A stretch of 5,070 nucleotides of DNA from Methanofollis sp. (GTDB lineage Archaea > Halobacteriota > Methanomicrobia > Methanomicrobiales > Methanofollaceae). Under the pieces are notes generated by a model. That model had not been told where the DNA came from and did not search any database. It worked only from the letters and a program-made list of their open reading frames with translations. The stretch's first letter is position 1. Each line of letters opens with the position of its first letter. The stretch is from NCBI GenBank assembly GCA_028696365.1, contig JAQVHG010000169.1, positions 1 through 5,070 of the forward strand, written 5' to 3'. Below are positions 1-4,845 of this stretch, piece by piece. A program made the translations under genes and the position numbers.

Positions 1-146
1 TTCACGGAGATCTCATGCCGACTGGTATTTGGGGCTTTCGGATACGGCGGGAGAGATGATCTCACGGTTCTTGGGGGATGAGAACGCCGCACCTTGCACC
101 CCCCGGAGAGTCTCATTAGGAGAATTTTGACAAAACTCTTTTCATA
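1..146. other. Window edge, no assignable gene
   Basis: No convincing gene is visible here. On the plus strand, one frame is open from base 2 to a TGA at 128-130 (42 codons) and another from base 1 to a TGA at 79-81. Either could be the tail of a gene that starts before the window, but neither has a motif I recognise. A short stretch near 90-108 (TTGCACCCCCCGG) resembles the TTGCACCCCCTCGG found inside the element at 4483-4811, so part of this region may be an eroded repeat rather than coding sequence. Confidence 0.3.
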
Positions 147-305
147 GGATCTGTAGAATTCCTCACCTCCTCTCGGTTTAAGTATGAGGTCATCCCCAAA
201 CTCTCCGGCCTTCTTCCTCACCGATTGATGCGATGGATGACAATGAAGAGATCCCAGCTTTTTCATCGCGCACTCATGCATTCGTCGCCGTCCCCCTCGC
301 CCCCC

Positions 306-356
306 GCCGGGGGCTCTGCCCCCGGACCCCCGGGAGGAAGATAGGAGCGGGAAGGC
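306..356 (+). repeat. 51-bp inverted repeat, left arm (partner 1793-1843)
   Basis: This block and the reverse complement of 1793-1843 agree at 47 of 51 bases by hand alignment, including 30 identical bases at 306-335. It is the best-conserved part of E1 and E2 and shows that the two copies lie in opposite orientation on either side of the nucleotidyltransferase/HEPN operon. Confidence 0.85.
307..325. repeat. Perfect GC hairpin inside E1
   Basis: CCGGGGGC-TCT-GCCCCCGG forms an 8-bp perfect stem with a three-base loop and is followed directly by ACCCCCGGGA. The same hairpin and flank occur on the other strand at 1824-1842. The module could form a cruciform, or an RNA hairpin if transcribed. 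No T-tract follows, so it is unlikely to be a terminator. Confidence 0.8.
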
Positions 357-469
357 TGAATGGAAGATCCTGAAAGACGGGATGCCGGCCTCGCTTTATC
401 TTGTGGCGAGGGGTCCGGGGGGTGCAACCCTCCGTCGAAGAGAACTATCAAGAGGATTTCTACAGAGCC

Positions 470-620
470 CTACAGAGTGCATCTTCATAATTTTCTCTCC
501 CCTGGTGCAGGGAGGAGAGGGCGCGAGGGAGGTGTGGCAGAGAGGTGAACTTTTTTCGCTCTTTTCGCTCATCATTGTGGGAGGCCCTCCCCGGGTCACT
601 CGTCCCTGATCGAACACATT
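470..620. other. Gene-free leader between E1 and the operon promoter
   Basis: No gene is apparent. The CTACAGAG of the E1 end (460-467) is repeated ten bases later (470-477). An imperfect hairpin follows, CTCTCC-CCTG (495-504) pairing with CAGG-ga-GGAGAG (508-519) around a GTG loop. A T-rich stretch (551-567) follows, so the hairpin plus T-tract could end transcription arriving from the left. In-frame codons run upstream of the gene start at 650, back to 545, but they cross the palindrome and TATA region and are unlikely to be translated. Confidence 0.45.
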
Positions 621-640
621 ATGTATACTATTGTATACAT
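621..640 (+). promoter_or_regulatory. Palindromic operator overlapping the TATA box of the MNT/HEPN operon
   Basis: ATGTATAC-TATT-GTATACAT is a perfect 8+8 inverted repeat with a four-base spacer. The left arm lies 22-29 bases before the ATG at 650, where an archaeal TATA box would sit for a leaderless transcript starting at or next to that ATG. There is no Shine-Dalgarno sequence before 650, which fits leaderless expression. A dimeric regulator bound here would block TBP. The fused winged helix of the downstream gene is the obvious candidate, but that is inference. The palindrome is seen directly. Confidence 0.7.
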
Positions 641-649
641 TATTGGTAC

Positions 650-1210
650 ATGCTTGAACGCCTCATCCCCTCGAAGACACTGGTGAAACTTCTCACCCTC
701 TTCCTCATGAACCCAGGCCGCGAGATGTACCTCCGCGAGGTCCAGCGCCTCACCGGCGAGAACCTCAACGCCGTCAGGCGCGAACTGGCCAACCTTGAGG
801 AGTTTGGACTCCTCACCAGCACGAGGAAGGGAAACGCGCATTATTATATGGTCGACCACACATTCCCTCTCTATGAGGAGTTGACCGCCATCATCCTCAA
901 GACCGAAGGGGTGGCAAAGGTCATCGCCGAGCGCCTCGACGGGATCGGGGCGATCGACCAGATGTTCATCTACGGGTCCTTTGCTCGCGGGGAGGCAGGG
1001 GCAGAGAGCGACATCGACCTCTTTATTGTCGGGCAGGTGGACGAAGGGCACCTGATCGTCGCGGTCCAGGAGACTGAAGAGGCGCTCGGGAGAGAGATCA
1101 ACTATGCCCTCTTCACGCCAGAGGAGATGGAGGAGCGGATCGCCAGAGACGATCCTTTTGTGACCCATGTCCTCAAAGGGCCGAAGGTGCTGCTGATTGG
1201 AGACGCTTGA
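650..1210 (+). CDS. Winged-helix/MNT-type nucleotidyltransferase (probable antitoxin)
   Basis: A 186-residue protein with an ArsR-like winged helix at about residues 10-68 and a minimal nucleotidyltransferase (MNT, Pol beta superfamily) domain at about 100-184. The signature GSFARGEAGAESDIDL gives G109-S110 and the metal-binding D121 and D123. The usual third acidic position appears to be N151 (in REINYALF), which I recall as common in wHTH-MNT proteins. In the characterised MntA/HepT systems the MNT protein transfers AMP to a tyrosine of the partner HEPN RNase and so neutralises it. That is the expected role here, with the winged helix adding DNA binding and possible autoregulation. The start at 650 is chosen because a TATA-like palindrome lies just upstream and homology-like sequence begins at MLERLIP; an in-frame ATG at 545 would put the promoter inside the gene. 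It overlaps the HEPN gene by 14 bases. It could also be a general MNT protein without toxin-antitoxin function. Confidence 0.88.
   Translation: MLERLIPSKTLVKLLTLFLMNPGREMYLREVQRLTGENLNAVRRELANLEEFGLLTSTRKGNAHYYMVDHTFPLYEELTAIILKTEGVAKVIAERLDGIGAIDQMFIYGSFARGEAGAESDIDLFIVGQVDEGHLIVAVQETEEALGREINYALFTPEEMEERIARDDPFVTHVLKGPKVLLIGDA
1184..1189 (+). promoter_or_regulatory. Ribosome binding site for the TTG-started HEPN gene
   Basis: AAGGTG lies seven bases before the TTG at 1197 and inside the 3' end of the upstream gene. It supports the TTG start over the internal ATG at 1275, which would remove conserved-looking N-terminal sequence. Confidence 0.5.
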
Positions 1211-1619
1211 AGGACTGAGACGCCGGCGAGTTATCAAAAAGTTCCGGCCAGAACCCGGGACGGTGGAGAACGCCATGGACCTTGCACGACGGGACGTGGC
1301 GGTCGCCGGCACCATGCTCGGGGGCAACAGCGACTGGGCCTACACCATCGCCTACAATGCCATGCTCCAGGCCGGGCGGGCGTTGATGTTCTCGAAGGGT
1401 TACCGCCCTTCCGGGGCAAACCAGCACATCGCGGTGGTCAGGTTCGTCGAACTCTTTCTTGACCCTGAGGTCGTGATCGCCTTCGACCGGATGCGGAGGA
1501 AACGGCATATCACGGTCTATGATATGGCCGGCATCGTCTCAGAGCAGGAGGCGGAGAACGCTGTCGCCCGTGCAGAGGGGTTCCTCGACCTCATTGAGGG
1601 GCTTCTTGCGTCCGGGTGA
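1197..1619 (+). CDS. HEPN-domain protein (probable RNase toxin)
   Basis: A 140-residue, mostly helical protein. HEPN features include the four-helix pattern with LARRDVAVAG (29-38), WAYTIAYNAMLQAGRALMFS (47-66), and a late basic motif, DRMRRKRHITVYD (97-109). The motif gives R98-x5-H104 (or R100-x3-H104), the HEPN RNase active-site pattern, with Y108 four residues after the histidine. HEPN proteins paired with MNT proteins are typically RNA-cleaving toxins; in HepT a tyrosine next to the active site is AMPylated by the antitoxin, and Y108 is the candidate here by analogy. I chose the TTG start at 1197 because the AAGGTG upstream is well placed and translational coupling to the overlapping upstream gene is likely. 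Antitoxin first and toxin second is a usual order. The exact substrate is unknown, and an abortive-infection or stress role is inference. Confidence 0.85.
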   Translation: METLEGLRRRRVIKKFRPEPGTVENAMDLARRDVAVAGTMLGGNSDWAYTIAYNAMLQAGRALMFSKGYRPSGANQHIAVVRFVELFLDPEVVIAFDRMRRKRHITVYDMAGIVSEQEAENAVARAEGFLDLIEGLLASG

Positions 1620-1636
1620 ATAACCCTGGACTGATT

Positions 1637-1910
1637 GGCTCTGTAGAGTGCATTATGATGGCTCTCACTAACAGGGGTTTGGTCGTTCGAAGTTCGTCGA
1701 TGTTCTTGAACTCGCGTTTGCTCGTTTCCCCCTGAACCCCCGCCACACGATAGGTCGAGGAGGGTAGCACTCTCGTCACAGTTGCCCATGATGCCTTCCC
1801 CGCCCTATCTTCGTCCCGGGGGTCCGGGGGCAGAGCCCCCGGCACGGAGATGTGGGAAGGCGGGTGACACACTTTCTCCCCGCACAGTATGTGGGGGTTT
1901 TTACAAAGCC
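1637..1910 (-). mobile_element. MITE-like repeat element, copy E2 (inverted)
   Basis: A 274-bp non-coding element in the opposite orientation to E1 and E3. It begins with GGCTCTGTAGAG (1637-1648) just 17 bases after the HEPN stop and ends with a worn TTTTTACAAAGCC (1898-1910). Read on the minus strand it has the E1 order: end, GC hairpin (1842-1824), GAAGATAGG and AAGG blocks (to 1794), then CCTATCGTGTGGCGGGGG (from 1755) and the GGCTCTGTAGA end. The segment 1728-1754 pairs imperfectly with 1804-1830 (about 18 of 27), so the centre can fold on itself. The stretch 1655-1725 has no counterpart I can align in the other copies and may be an insertion or divergence. It lacks a target-site duplication and any coding sequence. 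Confidence 0.55.
1793..1843 (-). repeat. 51-bp inverted repeat, right arm (partner 306-356)
   Basis: The reverse complement matches 306-356 at 47 of 51 positions. It contains the perfect hairpin CCGGGGGC-AGA-GCCCCCGG (1824-1842). Confidence 0.85.
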
Positions 1911-1997
1911 CACACATCAGGGGTCCATGGAAGGTCGAACCTCTTCCTATCGCCGAGAGTAATTCCCATCTTCTCGCGCTCGCGTTCGTTCGTCCCT

Positions 1998-3452
1998 TCA
2001 GACCCGTGCAAAATCGATGTGGCCGAGGTACGGATCGGTGCGGATCAGGCGGACGCGGACAGTTTTTCCGACATAGAGTCCGTGCTCGCCCTCCATCACC
2101 CGCCCTTCGACCGGCGGGGAGACGAGCCTTGCGTACGTCCCCTTCTCCGAGGCCCCGGTGACGATCGCGTCAAAAGTCTCCCCGATCCGGCCCTGGAGCA
2201 GCACCGCGGCCGCCGCCTTGCGCACGAATCGTTCCACCTTCTCAGATGCCCTCTCGCGGTCGGTCAGCCATGCGGCGAGATATTCGAGATCGTCGCGGGA
2301 GTACGGGCACGCCTCCCCGCGGAGGGCCGTTTTCACCTGCCGCTGGATGACGAGATCGACGTAGCGCCGGTTCGGCGCCGTGCCGTGGGTGTAGTCGGCG
2401 ACCGCGAGCCCGAAGTGGCCGTACGGGGGTTCGCCCGGGGCGAGGGGCAGGTAGATCCCGTGGCCGATGAGTTTCACGATCGTCAGCGAGAGGTCGGGGA
2501 AGCCTTCGGGGTCGGCCTTCTTTTGCCTCGAAAGGAACTTCGAGAGGGCCTTCGAGTTGGGCCTCTTCGGGAGGCGCCAGCCATATTCGGCGGCGGTCGC
2601 CATGATCCCGTGCCAGTCTTTCGGGGTCAGCACGACCCGCTGGATCATCGGGACGCCGGCCCTCTCCAAAAATGCGACCGTCGCCCTGTTGGCCCCGATC
2701 ATGAACTCCTCAATGAGGCGCCGCGCTGCATTCTGCCGCGGGACAACGAGGTCGGTCACCCGCCCTTCCTCCATCACCGGCCTCGCCTCGATGGTCTCGA
2801 GGTCGAGCGCCCCGTGCTCGAACCGGTACCTTCGCAGCCGCCCGGCCGCCTCATTCTGGAGGAGGAGTTGCTCTTTGAGCCCCGGCAGATCGGCGACGAT
2901 CTCGGGCATGTCGCCGACGCCGTCCAGCCAGTCGCCGACCTCCTCGTAGATCAGTTTTGCCTTGTTGGCGACGAGCGCCCTGTACATCCTGCCCGGCCTG
3001 GTGCTCCCGTCCCTCTGCACGGTGTACTCGACGACGACCGCGAGGCGGGGCGGGCCAGGGAGCAGGGAGGTGATCCCATGGGAGAGGCGCTCTGGGAGCA
3101 TGGAGAAGGTCTCGACCCCGGTGTAGACCGCGGTGCCGTTATGGGCGGCGTGCCGGTCGGTCGCCGATGCCCTCGGCACCACGGCGTCCACGTCGGCGAT
3201 CGCCACCCTGACCAGGATACCGCCGCGGCGGGTGCGTTCGCAGTGCTCGATCTGGTCGAGGTCCATGGAGTCGACATTGTCGATGGACGACCAGAGGAGA
3301 GACGAGAGGTCGGGGACGTCGGCAGGGACGGTCGGTGCCTCGATCGTGCCGACCTCGCGCTCGACGGCCCTGGAGAATTCGGGATAGAACCCGTAGTCCA
3401 CCATGGCCCCTCGTGCGATCGCCTCCAGGTCGATGGATGCGTGCTCGTGCAT
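1998..3452 (-). CDS. Compact RNB-family (RNase II/R) exoribonuclease
   Basis: A 484-residue predicted 3'-to-5' exoribonuclease acting on single-stranded RNA in the cytoplasm. The RNB core starts near residue 50. IDNVDSMDLDQIE supplies D58, D64 and D66, matching RNase II D201, D207 and D209, but the fourth aspartate (D210 in E. coli) is Q67. Then come VAIADVD (83-89), MLPERLS (118-124) and NRRYVDL (361-367), the counterpart of the SPIRRYxDL signature. An S1-like RNA-binding barrel ends the protein (about 421-484). The N-terminal cold-shock domains of RNase II/R are missing, making it shorter than bacterial RNase II (about 640 residues). The DLDQ form is, from memory, shared with Deinococcus/actinobacterial-type short RNB proteins, so activity is still likely. 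I chose the ATG at 3452 because a TATA-like TAATTAT (3490-3484) lies about 35 bases upstream; an alternative ATG at 3485 would add 11 residues but overlaps that box. Either start is possible. The gene follows a terminator and seems to be transcribed alone. Confidence 0.9.
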   Translation of the reverse strand: MHEHASIDLEAIARGAMVDYGFYPEFSRAVEREVGTIEAPTVPADVPDLSSLLWSSIDNVDSMDLDQIEHCERTRRGGILVRVAIADVDAVVPRASATDRHAAHNGTAVYTGVETFSMLPERLSHGITSLLPGPPRLAVVVEYTVQRDGSTRPGRMYRALVANKAKLIYEEVGDWLDGVGDMPEIVADLPGLKEQLLLQNEAAGRLRRYRFEHGALDLETIEARPVMEEGRVTDLVVPRQNAARRLIEEFMIGANRATVAFLERAGVPMIQRVVLTPKDWHGIMATAAEYGWRLPKRPNSKALSKFLSRQKKADPEGFPDLSLTIVKLIGHGIYLPLAPGEPPYGHFGLAVADYTHGTAPNRRYVDLVIQRQVKTALRGEACPYSRDDLEYLAAWLTDRERASEKVERFVRKAAAAVLLQGRIGETFDAIVTGASEKGTYARLVSPPVEGRVMEGEHGLYVGKTVRVRLIRTDPYLGHIDFARV

Positions 3453-3483
3453 TGTTGGATGAAGAAGGGATCTTTTCTGGAGC

Positions 3484-3490
3484 ATAATTA
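3484..3490 (-). promoter_or_regulatory. Candidate TATA box of the RNB gene
   Basis: On the minus strand GAAAG-TAATTAT resembles an archaeal BRE plus TATA box. It is centred about 35 bases before the ATG at 3452, predicting a start of transcription roughly 8-10 bases before that codon. No Shine-Dalgarno sequence precedes either possible start codon. Confidence 0.4.
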
Positions 3491-3522
3491 CTTTCTGGCA
3501 CGGCCCTTGAGGAGCGCCGGAG

Positions 3523-3560
3523 AAAAAAAGGTGAAAGCCCGGTGCCGTCGCATCTGCGAC
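3523..3560 (-). terminator. T-tract terminator after the lipoprotein gene
   Basis: On the minus strand, 22 bases after the lipoprotein stop, GTCGCA-GA-TGCGAC (3560-3547) can pair. It is followed by a run of seven T (3529-3523) before the RNB promoter. Archaeal termination depends mainly on the T-tract, and the weak short-loop hairpin may not matter. Confidence 0.5.
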
Positions 3561-3581
3561 TGGCGCTCAGGCCTCGCGGGT

Positions 3582-4343
3582 TCAGGCCGACGTCGTTTCG
3601 TTCGCCTGGGAGATGGATACCGACCATGGGGCCGGGTTCTCGCCGGCGATGACGCTCAGGAGGTACGTCCCCGACTCGGTGATGGTAAGGTTCCTGGAGG
3701 TTTCCGTGGACAGCACGCCAAATTCGGTCTGGACATGAGTCTGGTTTGCGTCCATGAGGAAACTACCGTTCTCGTATCTCATGAGGTACAGCGGGGAGGC
3801 TTCTCCGGTCTCGTTCCGCTCAAAGAGGTACTGCCCCTCTTCCAGGTAGAGTGCCTGCGGCACCTCGGTCCCGTTGCCGGTGAGGTTCAGCGGCGCCTTC
3901 AGGGTTTCTCCAACTACGTACTGCGAGGCCTCGGCGGTCCATGCGCCGGTCCCTGTGATGTTCAGCAGGTATTCGTCCATCTGCGGGATCTCGAAGACGA
4001 CCGACCCGTTGTACGGCGCGGTCATGGAGAACTCGTTGCTCTCGCCGAATTCCTGCGAGATGTTCCCGAAGTCGATCGTCATCTTCTGTGCCTCTGCGGT
4101 GTGGAAGGAGACGAGAAGCACCCCGAAGTCCAGGGAGAACGTGGCGTTGGGGTTGGACGAGGAGAGTTCAACAGGGAGCGAACCGGCGGGAGCGGCAGGA
4201 GTGGCGGTCGGCGTCGTTGCCGGGGTCGTCGCCACCGGGGTCGCCACCGGAGTCGGTGTGGCAGGGGTCGTCCCTTCTTCGGTGCAGCCGCATGCAAGCA
4301 ACATGCCTGCGAGAAGCAGTGCGATCAAGAAAATCTTTTTCAT
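3582..4343 (-). CDS. Secreted, probably heavily N-glycosylated surface lipoprotein, function unknown
   Basis: A 253-residue exported protein. Residues 1-20 form a lipoprotein signal (two lysines, hydrophobic core, then LLACGC); the modified cysteine is C18 or C20. Residues 21-54 are a Thr/Pro/Ala linker typical of archaeal cell-surface proteins. The rest (about 55-253) looks like beta-strand-rich extracellular sequence with no cysteines and no motif I recognise. Eleven N-x-S/T sequons are present, at N66, N94, N112, N128, N153, N157, N177, N192, N200, N218 and N248. The protein would be anchored outside the membrane; a function cannot be assigned. The ATG at 4343 is chosen because it begins the signal peptide and has a TATA box 25-32 bases before it; the in-frame upstream extension to 4502 crosses the promoter and is not signal-like. 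It appears to be monocistronic, ending in a T-tract. Confidence 0.85.
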   Translation of the reverse strand: MKKIFLIALLLAGMLLACGCTEEGTTPATPTPVATPVATTPATTPTATPAAPAGSLPVELSSSNPNATFSLDFGVLLVSFHTAEAQKMTIDFGNISQEFGESNEFSMTAPYNGSVVFEIPQMDEYLLNITGTGAWTAEASQYVVGETLKAPLNLTGNGTEVPQALYLEEGQYLFERNETGEASPLYLMRYENGSFLMDANQTHVQTEFGVLSTETSRNLTITESGTYLLSVIAGENPAPWSVSISQANETTSA

Positions 4344-4367
4344 GCGCAGATTTCGCTTGCTGTGGGG

Positions 4368-4375
4368 AAATATTT
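4368..4375 (-). promoter_or_regulatory. TATA box of the lipoprotein gene
   Basis: On the minus strand an A-rich run leads into AAATATTT, followed by CCCC. The box is centred about 28 bases before the ATG at 4343, the distance expected for a leaderless archaeal transcript. No Shine-Dalgarno sequence lies before the ATG, which agrees. Confidence 0.65.
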
Positions 4376-4482
4376 TTTTCTTCCGTCCTGTGGGGTCGGG
4401 CACGTCTTTCCGGCGTACGCATGCCCTGGCTGAGGACTTCATAGAAAAGTGGGATGAAGATGGGGAGATTTTCGCTTTTTTT

Positions 4483-4811
4483 GGCCCTGTAGAAGTTCTC
4501 ACGGTGGCTATCTGTGCGTGGGGCGTACCGCCCCAGTGCGAAGATGTAGGAAGGTGTGATGATCAGGCGTGCCCCCCTCAATCGCAGAATCTTCATCCCA
4601 ATCTCGGGCCGGGGGTTGCACCCCCTCGGACTCGAAGATCAAAGATCTTCTCGACTCCCTCCGGTCGTCCCCCAGGATGAAGATGGGGGTGGGAGGGCGG
4701 AGAAATGACTATGAAGAGGGGGTTGCCGTCCACTGCCTATCGCTCGTGCGGGGGGTTGGGGCGGCCAAGCCCCCCGTAGGAGAGAACCATCACGAGGGTT
4801 TCTACAGAGCC
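4483..4811 (+). mobile_element. MITE-like repeat element, copy E3
   Basis: A 329-bp non-coding element, the best-preserved copy at its ends. The left end is GGCCCTGTAGAAGTTCTC (4483-4500) and the complement of the right end is GGCTCTGTAGAAACCCTC (4811-4794); similarity continues to about 31 bases with roughly 22 matches. Inside are perfect hairpins: TGGGGCG-TAC-CGCCCCA (4519-4535), GGGGGT-TGC-ACCCCC (4611-4625) and GAAGATC-AAA-GATCTTC (4634-4650), the last two enclosed by ATCTTCATCC (4589-4598) pairing with GGATGAAGAT (4675-4684). The order end, GC hairpin, GAAGATgtAGGAAGG (4540-4554), CCTATC plus G-run (4736-4758), end is the same as in E1. A run of seven T (4476-4482) abuts the left end and AAATTT the right. 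No transposase is encoded, and I see no certain target-site duplication. Confidence 0.6.
4634..4650. repeat. Perfect hairpin inside E3
   Basis: GAAGATC-AAA-GATCTTC has a 7-bp perfect stem and an AAA loop. It sits between the arms of the larger 10-bp inverted repeat at 4589-4598 and 4675-4684, so this part of E3 could fold into a branched structure as RNA or single-stranded DNA. Confidence 0.7.
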
Positions 4812-4825
4812 AAATTTCCGATCGT

Positions 4826-4845
4826 CCCGGTCGCCCGCGACCGGG
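4826..4845. repeat. Strong GC hairpin just outside E3
   Basis: CCCGGTCGC-CC-GCGACCGGG is a 9-bp perfect inverted repeat with two bases between the arms. It begins 14 bases after the end of E3. No T-tract follows directly. It could be a transcription end signal, a protein site, or the 5' part of a longer structured region. Confidence 0.65.

Larger units (their letters stand above)
147..469 (+). mobile_element. MITE-like repeat element, copy E1
   Basis: A 323-bp non-coding element with inverted ends. The left end is GGATCTGTAGAATTCCTC (147-164) and the complement of the right end is GGCTCTGTAGAAATCCTC (469-452), 16 of 18 identical. Inside, in order, are a perfect GC hairpin (307-325), a GAAGATAGG/AAGG block (337-355), an inverted partner of the hairpin-adjacent block (TATCTTG...GGGGTCCGGGG, about 396-420) and the right end. 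The last 38 bases (432-469) match 4774-4811 of E3 at 33 of 38 positions, and 306-356 matches the complement of 1793-1843 in E2 at 47 of 51. It encodes no protein, so any movement would need a transposase supplied elsewhere. I see no clear target-site duplication. A regulatory or REP-type intergenic repeat is the main alternative. Confidence 0.6.

Noticed and set aside
263..617. Several short open frames on both strands in E1 and its right flank
   Set aside because: They overlap each other in different frames, cover hairpins and terminal repeats, and show no motif or ribosome site.
545..649. N-terminal extension of the nucleotidyltransferase to an ATG at 545
   Set aside because: The added 35 residues would be encoded by the palindrome/TATA region and a T-rich leader, and they do not resemble the family N-terminus. 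The start at 650 fits a leaderless archaeal promoter.
596..1327. A 243-codon minus-strand open frame
   Set aside because: Antisense to the nucleotidyltransferase, which has an intact MNT signature and winged helix. The minus-strand product has no recognisable domain and starts within the HEPN gene.
1782..4433. An 883-codon plus-strand open frame
   Set aside because: It runs antisense through the RNB gene, its terminator, the lipoprotein gene and its promoter, and starts inside E2. Its composition (Arg/Gly/Val/Asp-rich, no domain) is that of a GC-biased antisense frame, whereas the minus strand gives a clear RNB domain and a signal peptide.
4344..4502. N-terminal extension of the lipoprotein to 4502
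   Set aside because: The extension is charged and would bury the signal peptide and the TATA box at 4368-4375. The ATG at 4343 is correctly placed for both.
147..4811. CRISPR array
   Set aside because: The repeats are few, far apart, of both orientations and contain internal hairpins. There are no regularly spaced short direct repeats or cas genes.
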